Source: DROE01 sp964569865
GTDB lineage: Bacteria > Pseudomonadota > Alphaproteobacteria > Rhizobiales > Devosiaceae
Direction of reading: 5' to 3'
DNA: 34,066 nt
NCBI GenBank assembly: GCA_964569865.1
Contig: CAZMVQ010000022.1
Coordinates: 1-34,066 of the forward strand
Below are positions 26,098 through 32,124 of this stretch, in pieces. Numbering within the stretch: the first letter of the stretch is position 1; the number at the start of each line of letters is the position of its first letter. The notes under the pieces were generated by a model. The model did no database searches. It had not been told where the DNA came from and worked only from the letters and a program-made list of their open reading frames with translations. Made by a program: the position numbers and the translations under genes.

Positions 26098-26345
26098 TTT
26101 TACCCGCCTTCCAATTCTAATTTTTGCTCACGTTGAGGCGAGGCAAATAGCTGATTGCACTCATCCATGTAACATTCGCCCACAAAGACGCTTTCCCGCT
26201 CGGGTCGCACAATTTGTGCGGCTCGAGACGAAAAACGTCTCAACTATCTGTTTCGTGGCTATGCTCCTCAACGGCCACTTCCAGCTCGAAAAATCCGTGC
26301 TGGCCGATTGGGTTAAAACTAAAAAAGTTTCAACTCGTTCGGGGA
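26098..26345 (-). promoter_or_regulatory. Long structured leader of gltBD with a duplicated T5-loop hairpin
   Basis: Between gltB and the hsp20 terminator lie 450 bases without a credible gene. Reading the minus strand toward gltB, one hairpin (complement of 26315-26331: GAAACT, TTTTT, AGTTTT) recurs 90 bases later (complement of 26225-26241: GAGACG, TTTTT, CGTCTC), each preceded by AGTT. Two stem pairs change on both sides, and one G-U pair exists only on this strand. Just downstream is a palindrome CGCACAATTTGTGCG (26206-26220) whose flanks CTCG/CGAG compete with the second hairpin. Between the copies another helix forms (CGGCCA with TGGCCG). This suggests a cis-acting RNA controlling glutamate synthase. 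I know of no named family that matches. Confidence 0.5.
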
Positions 26346-26548
26346 TGCGCATTGCTATTGTTGTTATTTATGCGCTGGACAAATCTGCGAAATTAAACAG
26401 TGTTGCCTGCCGGAACAGCCAAATTACCCGCTAGATTAGACAATATCATCCGCAAGAATAGACAATATTGCTGTCCTATTGGTTTCACAATGCCAGATTT
26501 TATCCGGCCGGGCAAGCATGGAGCTGATATTATAGTGCCAAATAGCAA

Positions 26549-26573
26549 CAAGGCCCCGAATTGCGGGGCCTTG
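26549..26573. terminator. Strong hairpin, probable terminator downstream of hsp20
   Basis: CAAGGCCCC pairs perfectly with GGGGCCTTG around GAATTGC. The plus side continues CGTGTTTTATT and the minus side TTGCTATTT, so the T-run is weak in both directions. It sits 60 bases past the hsp20 stop, which makes it the likely end of that transcript. It could also close a short plus-strand transcript. Confidence 0.6.
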
Positions 26574-26634
26574 CGTGTTTTATTGATTGGGGAAAAAGGG
26601 TGAGACTTAGGGGCCTGACCCTAATTATGGGCCT

Positions 26635-27099
26635 TTAGTTAGCAGCAGCCTTTTTTTCGATAGTCTGAGGCTTATCGGTGCTGCCGATTTTTATTTGGCG
26701 CGGTTTTTTGCTTTCGGGCAGTTCGCGTTTAAGCTCCAGATGCAGCAGGCCATTTTCAACAATGGCGGAACTCACTTCCACATAATCGGCAAGCTGGAAC
26801 CTTAAATCAAAGGCCCGCTCGGCAATGCCCCGGTGCAAAAATTCGCGTTCGGCGTTTTCCTGTTCGGATTTTCCGCCCTTGATTACCAGATTGTTTTCCT
26901 TGGTCTGGATGGAAATTTCATCTTTGGAAAACCCGGCAATCGCGACACTTATGCGATAGGTATCATCGCCTGTACGCTCGATATTATAGGGGGGATAGGC
27001 GGATTTTGCTTCCTGAACATTCAGGCCGTCAAGGGTTGAAAACAGACGGTCGAAGCCGACTGTGGAACGATAAAATGGTGAAAAATCAAAGGTTTGCAT
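26635..27099 (-). CDS. Small heat-shock protein, Hsp20/IbpA family
   Basis: A 154-residue alpha-crystallin-type chaperone that holds unfolding proteins in a refoldable state. It starts MQTFDFSPFYRSTVGFDRLF, as is usual for IbpA-like proteins of alphaproteobacteria. The alpha-crystallin domain runs from about residue 37 to 125 (YRISVAIAGFSKDEISI, LHRGIAERAFDLRFQL, VENGLLHLEL) and the C-terminal tail has the I-x-I motif in RQIKI that drives oligomer assembly. I start at 27099, eight bases after AAGGAG. The longer frame upstream runs through the leader RNA and is not coding. Control is probably by a heat-shock sigma factor and by an RNA thermometer. Confidence 0.93.
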   Translation of the reverse strand: MQTFDFSPFYRSTVGFDRLFSTLDGLNVQEAKSAYPPYNIERTGDDTYRISVAIAGFSKDEISIQTKENNLVIKGGKSEQENAEREFLHRGIAERAFDLRFQLADYVEVSSAIVENGLLHLELKRELPESKKPRQIKIGSTDKPQTIEKKAAAN

Positions 27100-27208
27100 A
27101 GCATGTTCTCCTTGCTTTGAAGTTGAGCAACATTGAAGCGACCAATCTGAAGCTCCCAATATTAGGCAAGCTGTTGAAAAAGTCGCGATCGCCGGATCAG
27201 TCCGGCCG
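27100..27208 (-). promoter_or_regulatory. ROSE-like RNA thermometer in the hsp20 5' UTR
   Basis: On the minus strand the start-proximal hairpin pairs AUGUU with AACAU (complement of 27103-27107 and 27129-27133) and places UUGCU (complement of 27126-27130) opposite the AAGGAG ribosome site (complement of 27108-27113). A U-U/C-G-C-U strand facing the ribosome site is the hallmark of ROSE elements in front of rhizobial hsp20 genes. A second, 5' hairpin is perfect (GCCGGA, CTGA, TCCGGC; complement of 27191-27206). The length of about 110 bases fits ROSE. Family assignment rests on these motifs and context. Confidence 0.68.
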
Positions 27209-27215
27209 ACCCGAT

Positions 27216-27245
27216 AAATGTGGGAAGGTTTTTTTGATTTGCAAG
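27216..27245 (-). promoter_or_regulatory. Candidate RpoH (heat-shock sigma) promoter of hsp20
   Basis: On the minus strand CTTG (complement of 27242-27245) is followed, 18 bases later, by CCACATTT (complement of 27216-27223). This approximates the alphaproteobacterial RpoH pattern of CTTG with a CC-A-T-rich -10. Transcription would begin just before the first ROSE hairpin, which fits well. Confidence 0.5.
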
Positions 27246-27285
27246 GGCGCAGGGATAAGGAATTTGGGGGCTGAAATTTCACCAA

Positions 27286-27704
27286 ATATTTTTATGAACG
27301 ATAAATGAACGATGCACTCGGAGCGGGTTCAGGAAGGATTGGCTAGTTTGAATTTGTGCACTCGATGAGGCGTTTGATCACGCATTTAACCTGGCACATT
27401 AAAAGGCGGTCCCTATCACCCGCCCCCCGCATGGGGTATCGCCTTCTCCAAGGTCGGCATTTTGTCAGCTCTGTCTGGCTTAATGTCGGCCTTATTTCAT
27501 TGCAGCAACTTGGCAGCAACTTGGCAGCAAATTGGCAGCAATTTGTCAGCAACTTGGACAGAGTTTGGCAATTTTTGACGATATATTATATTTGAACTGT
27601 TGATGATTTGCAGGGCTTTGCTTAAACAGGCAATCTATGTGACCTGTTGTGTGTTTTGGCCGGATTTAAAAACCTGCAGGCAAATTTATTTGTGGAATGT
27701 TTGA
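27286..27704. other. Intergenic region between hsp20 and the alpha/beta hydrolase
   Basis: About 420 bases in which I find no supported gene. Short open frames of 69 and 79 codons on the two strands lack ribosome sites and recognisable sequence. The only clear structure is a five-copy 11-bp tandem repeat near 27499-27556. Confidence 0.55.
27499..27556. repeat. 11-bp tandem repeat, five copies
   Basis: The unit TTGGCAGCAAC is repeated head to tail: one ten-base copy lacking a G, then two copies differing only in the last base, then one ending in T, one with GTC for GGC, and the start of a sixth. It lies in non-coding DNA and its period equals about one helical turn. Confidence 0.85.
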
Positions 27705-28682
27705 ATGGTAAATATTGTTGACCAGGGTGGTGCCAAATTGTGCGAAACCGCTTCCAATCCAATTCCTGAGGGGGCAAAGGCGGGGTTTTTCAAAACTCAG
27801 GATAATGTGAGGTTGCGATACGCTCTTTGGCCCAAAACATCCGGCGTAAGCAAAGGCACTATTTGTCTGGTGCACGGACGATCGGAGTTCATTGAAAAAT
27901 ATTATGAAACCATTACTGATTTTCAATCCCGTGGATTTAGTGTTGCGACATTTGACTGGCGCGGACAGGGCGGCTCAGACCGTTTGGTGAGCAAACGCCG
28001 GCTTGGTTATGTGGAAAGATTTGATGATTATATAATTGATCTGGAGAATTTTTATTCACAGATACTGCTTCCCGATTGCCCTCCACCGTTTAATCTTGTT
28101 GGCCACTCTATGGGTGCGTTTGTTTCTTTGTTGGCGGCTTCTCGCAACCGGTTGATGTTTGAGCGGTTGTTTTTGAGTGCGCCCATGTTGTCATTGGATA
28201 GTATGCCTTTGGGGCTTTCTGCCATGGCAAATGTTGCGGAGGCTTTGTGTTTTTTCGGCTTTGGACAAATGGCGGCGGGGCGAAAAGATGATCGCTCGCC
28301 AAGCAGCGAAAGTTTTCCCGGCAATGAATTAACTTCGGATTTCACCCGCTATATGCGGGTGGTGGATATTTATGAAAAGTGTCCGGATCTGGCAATTTCC
28401 GCACCGTCGTTTCGCTGGTTGAGCGCGGCGATGCGGGCAATGGCAAAAGCTAGATCGGATGATTTTCCAGGAAGGATAAAAATTCCGGTTTTGATGTTGG
28501 CGGCAGCGCGAGACAAGGTTGTTTCAACCGCAGCTATCGAAGATTTAGGTTTGCGTATGCGCTCGGGCCGCCATGCGGTGATTGCCCATGCCCGTCATGA
28601 ATTGTTTATGGAAAATGATGAAATTCGCGAGCAGGTTTTTGCAGCCTTTGACGCTTTTATAACCGAGCAAACGCCGGCTTGA
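27705..28682 (+). CDS. Alpha/beta hydrolase, lysophospholipase (PldB)-like
   Basis: A 325-residue hydrolase without signal peptide. The nucleophile elbow is GHSMG (near residue 137), preceded by the oxyanion loop VHGRSEFIEKYYE and the strand VATFDWRGQGGSDR, both typical of the serine aminopeptidase/lysophospholipase L2 group. The acid is the Asp in AAARDKVV and the catalytic His is in HARHELFMEND near the end. In this group the enzymes hydrolyse lysophospholipids or monoacylglycerols at the membrane. The true substrate is uncertain. It converges on hisN with 47 bases between the stops. Confidence 0.85.
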   Translation: MVNIVDQGGAKLCETASNPIPEGAKAGFFKTQDNVRLRYALWPKTSGVSKGTICLVHGRSEFIEKYYETITDFQSRGFSVATFDWRGQGGSDRLVSKRRLGYVERFDDYIIDLENFYSQILLPDCPPPFNLVGHSMGAFVSLLAASRNRLMFERLFLSAPMLSLDSMPLGLSAMANVAEALCFFGFGQMAAGRKDDRSPSSESFPGNELTSDFTRYMRVVDIYEKCPDLAISAPSFRWLSAAMRAMAKARSDDFPGRIKIPVLMLAAARDKVVSTAAIEDLGLRMRSGRHAVIAHARHELFMENDEIREQVFAAFDAFITEQTPA

Positions 28683-28729
28683 CGATTGGTGCATAAAGCC
28701 CAGTTTTTAGTCGTTTAGTTTGTTATTGT

Positions 28730-29551
28730 TCAGCTTTTTGCCATTATATTCATGGCTGCCTGATGCAACTCAGGCGTGGCAGCGGCGATGACGTTGCCGC
28801 CCTTGTCGGCTGGCGAGGCATCAAAAGTTGTAATGACACCACCGGCATTTTCAATAATCGGTATTAAAGCCGCAATGTCATAAATATTAAGACCAGCCTC
28901 AACAACAAGATCAATCTCTCCGGCTGCCAATAAGCAATAGGCGTAACAATCACAGCCATAACGGGCCAGACGAACCTGATTTTCCAGATTAAGATAGGCC
29001 TGTAATTGTTCCCCTTCAAACAGGGCGGGTGTTGTGGTCATCAGGCGCGCTTCACTCAGCTTTTCAACTGTGCTGGTGGATAGTGGTTTCGGGTCTGAAC
29101 CAAAGCGAGAATAGGTGCTTTTGCCGCCAAGCCCCAAAAAAATCTCACCGGTAAATGGTTGCGCCATGATGCCTGCAAAGGTTTTTTCTTCATGGGCGAT
29201 ACCGATCAGGGTTCCCCACACCGGTACGCCGGTAATGAAGGCTCTTGTGCCGTCAATCGGGTCAATAATCCATGAAAACGGGCTGTTGGTCTGCTTGGTT
29301 GCGTGCTCTTCCCCAATTATCATATGGTCAGGGAAAGCCTGCTCAATTGTCTGTCGGATGACCAGTTCTGCCTCTTTATCAGCCTGAGTTACCGGGTCAA
29401 ACCCCTGATCAAGCTTGTTATCAACACTTAATCCTGAGCGGAAAGCGGGCAAAGTAACTTTGGCAGCAGCGTTTGTTGCATCAAGTAAGGTGCGCTCAAA
29501 TGCAGTTTCTTCAATATTGTGAATGATATTGGTATTGGTACGTATATTCAT
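28730..29551 (-). CDS. hisN: Histidinol-phosphatase, inositol monophosphatase family
   Basis: A 273-residue Mg-dependent phosphatase. It has the IMPase metal-binding motifs: GEEH at 80-83, DPIDGTRAFITG at 97-108 (motif A) and YDIAALIPIIENAGG near residue 225 (motif B, usually W-D-x-A-A). The GTRAF form of motif A, rather than GTxNF, is characteristic of the HisN histidinol-phosphatases of actinobacteria and alphaproteobacteria, which carry out the dephosphorylation step of histidine synthesis. I use ATG 29551. An upstream Met 30 codons earlier would add a non-conserved tail. A SuhB-type function is the alternative. The suhB-like sRNA lies directly upstream on the other strand. Confidence 0.8.
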   Translation of the reverse strand: MNIRTNTNIIHNIEETAFERTLLDATNAAAKVTLPAFRSGLSVDNKLDQGFDPVTQADKEAELVIRQTIEQAFPDHMIIGEEHATKQTNSPFSWIIDPIDGTRAFITGVPVWGTLIGIAHEEKTFAGIMAQPFTGEIFLGLGGKSTYSRFGSDPKPLSTSTVEKLSEARLMTTTPALFEGEQLQAYLNLENQVRLARYGCDCYAYCLLAAGEIDLVVEAGLNIYDIAALIPIIENAGGVITTFDASPADKGGNVIAAATPELHQAAMNIMAKS

Positions 29552-29708
29552 GAATTTTCTTTTATATTCAGTTGGTTGATTGAGATAGGTGTAATTTAGC
29601 ACAAATAAAGGTGATTCATTTTTGCAACAGTTTTGGGGCAATATTTAGTTTTGTGGCACTTTATCTTGCTTGTTAAGGCAAATCAGTTCACTGGCAATAG
29701 TGCATGAC

Positions 29709-29782
29709 AATTGGCGGTATTCTTATACATGCAGCCGCTATTTTCCTCCCTTACTGGGTCGCTTCGGCGACCCGTTTTTTTA
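29709..29782 (+). ncRNA. mmgR: Candidate suhB/MmgR (alpha-r8) family small RNA
   Basis: A plus-strand unit of about 75 bases lies between two minus-strand genes and cannot be the terminator of either. It holds a 5' hairpin (GCGG at 29714-29717 with CCGC at 29735-29738), a single-stranded TTTCCTCCCT at 29742-29751, and a terminator (GGGTCGC, TTCG, GCGACCC and seven T). This is the plan of the alpha-r8/MmgR family (Rfam suhB): two hairpins and an unpaired CCUCCCU, about 77 nt. That RNA limits polyhydroxybutyrate granule build-up in Sinorhizobium. The CCUCCC stretch can pair with ribosome sites. A neighbouring IMPase-family gene also fits the Rfam name. The 5' end is approximate and the name is inferred from motif recall. 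Confidence 0.72.
29756..29781 (+). terminator. Rho-independent terminator of the sRNA (UUCG tetraloop)
   Basis: GGGTCGC pairs with GCGACCC around a UUCG tetraloop and is followed by G and seven T. It is the first of three related hairpins. Confidence 0.9.
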
Positions 29783-29860
29783 GCTGAAGTTTTGGTCGCT
29801 TCGGCGACACGTTTTTTAGTTGAAGTTTTGGTCGCTCCTGCAACCTCGTTTTATCCTTGA
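29757..29860 (+). repeat. Triplicated terminator module, 36-37 bp direct repeat
   Basis: The stretch from GGTCGC through the T-run and an AG(C/T)TGAAGTTTT tail occurs at 29757 and 29794. A decayed third copy starts at 29830 (GGTCGC, TCCT, GCAACC, one stem mismatch, shorter T-run). Copies one and two keep the UUCG loop. The T-runs all point in the plus direction. Confidence 0.85.
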
Positions 29861-29868
29861 TTGTGAAT

Positions 29869-30777
29869 TTATTCGGCGGCTATGCTTTGAGTATCGTTGG
29901 GAAAAAGTTTTTCATTTTGTGAGACCAGATCAAAATCCATCTGGATAAAGCGCTCGATCAGTTTGGTTGCCACTTCCTTTATCAGGATAAAATTTTTGTT
30001 GGCGCGTCTGGTGCTTTCATTCATATAAAGATGGCGGGAAAATTCTATCTGCAGGGCATGGATACCATGTTTTGGGGCACCATAAGAGCGCGTGATGAAG
30101 CCACCGGCATAGGGTTTGTTGCGGGCAACTCTAAACCCTAAATCAACAAATAAATTTTCTGCCATATCAATCAGAGCAGGAGAACAAGTAGTGCCAAAGC
30201 GGTCACCAAGAATAATATCGGGGGCCTTGGAATTTTTGGTATCGATAAGGGGTGGCATGGAATGGCAATCAACAAGCACTGCAACGCCAAACCGGCTTAA
30301 GGTCTGGGAAAGCAGGTTTTGCAGCGTGGAATGATAGGGTTTGTAAATTCCCTGAATGCGCATCATGGCATCAGACAAGGTGAGTTTTTCGCGATAGATG
30401 GATTTATTTTCAGCAACGATTTTTGCCAGAGTGCCAAGCCCGGCCGCAACTCTTTTTGATGCGGTATTATGATGAGCAGGCAAAGGCTCACAAAACATTT
30501 GCGGGTCTAACTCATAGGGTTCGCGGTTTACATCAAGATAGGCGCGGGGAAATCTGGCGCGCAGCAATGGCACGCCAAGATATGGCGCCCGCTCGAATAT
30601 TTCATCAACGAATGTATCTTCTGACTGGCGGATTGAAAATCTGTCCAGACGGGTCATTTTTAAGAAGCGCTCAGGGTAATCGGTGCCGGAATGGGCAGAA
30701 TTAAAGACAAAAGGGGCCGTTTGCCGCCGGGGGCGGATAGTTTCAAAGGCTGGCCTGTCAGCAAAATCCGATTGCAT
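29869..30777 (-). CDS. N-formylglutamate amidohydrolase family protein
   Basis: A 302-residue member of the N-formylglutamate deformylase family, zinc-type hydrolases that release formate from N-formylglutamate at the end of one histidine-degradation route. Family blocks: PFVFNSAHSGTDYPERF at about 23-39, ARFPRAYLDVNREPYELD at about 74-91, LVDCHSMPPL near 167, and LQIEFSRHLYM near 244, which together supply the His, Asp and Glu ligands. No other hut gene is nearby, so the substrate may differ from N-formylglutamate. The neighbourhood with hisN and cpdR seems to be a stable chromosomal arrangement in rhizobia, not a histidine-use operon. Confidence 0.85.
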   Translation of the reverse strand: MQSDFADRPAFETIRPRRQTAPFVFNSAHSGTDYPERFLKMTRLDRFSIRQSEDTFVDEIFERAPYLGVPLLRARFPRAYLDVNREPYELDPQMFCEPLPAHHNTASKRVAAGLGTLAKIVAENKSIYREKLTLSDAMMRIQGIYKPYHSTLQNLLSQTLSRFGVAVLVDCHSMPPLIDTKNSKAPDIILGDRFGTTCSPALIDMAENLFVDLGFRVARNKPYAGGFITRSYGAPKHGIHALQIEFSRHLYMNESTRRANKNFILIKEVATKLIERFIQMDFDLVSQNEKLFPNDTQSIAAE

Positions 30778-31103
30778 AAATTTCTCTTTATATATTCATC
30801 TGCATAGGAGTTATCTGGAACGGAGTGTTTTCAATACTAAATCTGAAAAAAACAGATGTTATGAAAAAATCCTGCGGCTGGTTTTCTTAAAGATTGTTCT
30901 GGCAAAAACTCCCCGATCCAATAAATGCCATTATTTAGTCTATTTGGTCTGCAATGTGCCTTCATTATGGTGATTTGTCCAACCAAATTAACGAATTTTT
31001 TGGGACGAGTGATTAAGCATCGAATGGTAATAGCTTGCTTTGCAAGTCAGGTAGGTTAAAACGATTTGCGGCGTTTCAGTATTGGTTTGGGCCGGAGGAA
31101 TTT
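30778..31103. other. Divergent promoter region between the amidohydrolase gene and cpdR
   Basis: 326 bases without a supported gene. Visible items are a small hairpin CTTGC-TTT-GCAAG at 31034-31046 and an AT-rich tract around 30980-31015. I looked for the CtrA box TTAA-N7-TTAA expected for a cell-cycle gene and saw only a half match near 30989. Confidence 0.5.
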
Positions 31104-31463
31104 ATGAATAGAATATTGTTAGCAGAAGATGACGCGGACATGCGCCAGTTCCTCACCAGGGCCTTAAAAAATGCCGGGTTTGATGTGGTTTCGTTCGATA
31201 ATGGCAAGTCGGCCTATGAACGGCTGCGCGAAGAGCCGTTCTCCTTGTTATTGTCAGATATTGTTATGCCTGAAATGGATGGCATTGAACTGGCGCGACG
31301 GGCAACCGAGCTGGACCCTGATCTAAAGGTTATGTTTATAACAGGGTTTGCTGCGGTGGCTCTTAATCCTGATAGTGATGCGCTAAAGGATGCTTCGGTT
31401 TTGTCCAAGCCTTTTCACCTCAATGATCTGGTGAACGAAGTTGAGCGCCTTCTGGCCGCATAA
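31104..31463 (+). CDS. cpdR: Single-domain response regulator CpdR
   Basis: A 119-residue receiver domain with no output domain. Phosphorylation pocket: Asp9/Asp10 in LAEDDA, acceptor Asp52 in LSDIVMPEMDG, Thr80 in MFITGFAAVAL and Lys102 in VLSKPF. The MFITGFAAVALNPDS stretch is distinctive of the rhizobial CpdR. In Caulobacter and Sinorhizobium, unphosphorylated CpdR recruits ClpXP to the pole and primes degradation of CtrA-pathway substrates. Phosphorylation by the CckA-ChpT relay switches this off. I use ATG 31104 with GGAGGA just before; an upstream 23-codon extension is not part of the domain. It lies just ahead of tRNA-Val. Confidence 0.9.
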   Translation: MNRILLAEDDADMRQFLTRALKNAGFDVVSFDNGKSAYERLREEPFSLLLSDIVMPEMDGIELARRATELDPDLKVMFITGFAAVALNPDSDALKDASVLSKPFHLNDLVNEVERLLAA

Positions 31464-31557
31464 GCTTTGAGCTAATCCGAGTAAAAAAAGCTGTTCAAGC
31501 AAGATTTATGTTGCAAAAATCCGCTGGCAATATATTTGATGATTACCAAATAAAGAT

Positions 31558-31632
31558 GGGCGTATAGCTCAGCGGGAGAGCACTACATTGACATTGTAGG
31601 GGTCACTGGTTCAATCCCAGTTACGCCCACCA
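31558..31632 (+). tRNA. tRNA-Val (GAC)
   Basis: A full cloverleaf: acceptor GGGCGTA with TACGCCC, D-arm GCTC/GAGC, anticodon stem CTACA/TGTAG with loop TTGACAT (anticodon GAC, reads GUC), T-arm CTGG/CCAG with loop TTCAATC, discriminator A and an encoded CCA at 31630-31632. Confidence 0.97.
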
Positions 31633-31662
31633 TCTTTTAACTGGCGGTAAATTTCAGATTTT

Positions 31663-32124
31663 TCAGGTTTCTTGCAGTGCATCGCTGGTTAGCGAGCGCA
31701 TTTTTTTCAATTCAGCAATGGTTGTTTGCAGATCGTGAAGTTGCACTTCAAGTTTTGCCAGCCGATCATCTACTTTGGATTGCAGGAGCTTTATCTGGCT
31801 GGTGTGGGTTCTGTCCGCATCATAAAGGGCCAGATATTCCGAAATATCCTTGAGGGAAAAGCCAAGTCTTTTGCCGCGTAAAATCAATAATAGCCGCACC
31901 CGATCGCGATATTGAAAAATTCTTGTCCCCCCGACGCGTTGGGGGGACAAAAGACCTTTGCTTTCATAAAAGCGAATTGTTCGCGTTGAAATATCCAGCT
32001 CATTGGCCAGCTCGGTTATGGAAAACAGGTTTTGCTCATCACCAATGGTTTTTTTGCCGATGGTTTTTATTTCAATGGCTTTCTTTTCGCTGTTATTTGC
32101 CTTTGCTGGCTTCGCGTTCGGCAT
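31663..32124 (-). CDS. MerR-family transcriptional regulator
   Basis: A 153-residue regulator: a basic N-terminal tail of about 30 residues, then a MerR DNA-binding domain (FSITELANELDISTRTIRFYESKGLLSP, with the RVGGTRIFQYRDRVRLLLI wing) and a C-terminal coiled coil (KLLQSKVDDRLAKLEVQLHDLQTTIAEL) for dimerisation. It lacks the Cys residues of metal-sensing relatives. Related MerR proteins without metal sites (such as LiuR) control fatty-acid or branched-chain acid catabolism in proteobacteria. Its ATG lies inside the end of the acyl-CoA ligase gene (32-base overlap), so it is cotranscribed and may regulate that promoter. I use ATG 32124, as the extension upstream lies in ligase coding sequence. 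Confidence 0.85.
   Translation of the reverse strand: MPNAKPAKANNSEKKAIEIKTIGKKTIGDEQNLFSITELANELDISTRTIRFYESKGLLSPQRVGGTRIFQYRDRVRLLLILRGKRLGFSLKDISEYLALYDADRTHTSQIKLLQSKVDDRLAKLEVQLHDLQTTIAELKKMRSLTSDALQET

Noticed and set aside
26048..26434. 128-codon plus-strand frame and a 63-codon minus-strand frame upstream of gltB
   Set aside because: Neither has a ribosome site or recognisable sequence, and they lie over the structured leader hairpins.
27100..27285. N-terminal extension of Hsp20 by 62 codons
   Set aside because: It would be translated through the ROSE-like leader, and the inner ATG has a strong AAGGAG.
27343..27595. Short frames of 69 and 79 codons between hsp20 and the hydrolase
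   Set aside because: They cover the 11-bp tandem repeat, lack start signals and resemble no family I know.
30960..31050. CtrA-binding site before cpdR
   Set aside because: Only a half site (TTAA then a poor second half) is present; not enough to annotate.
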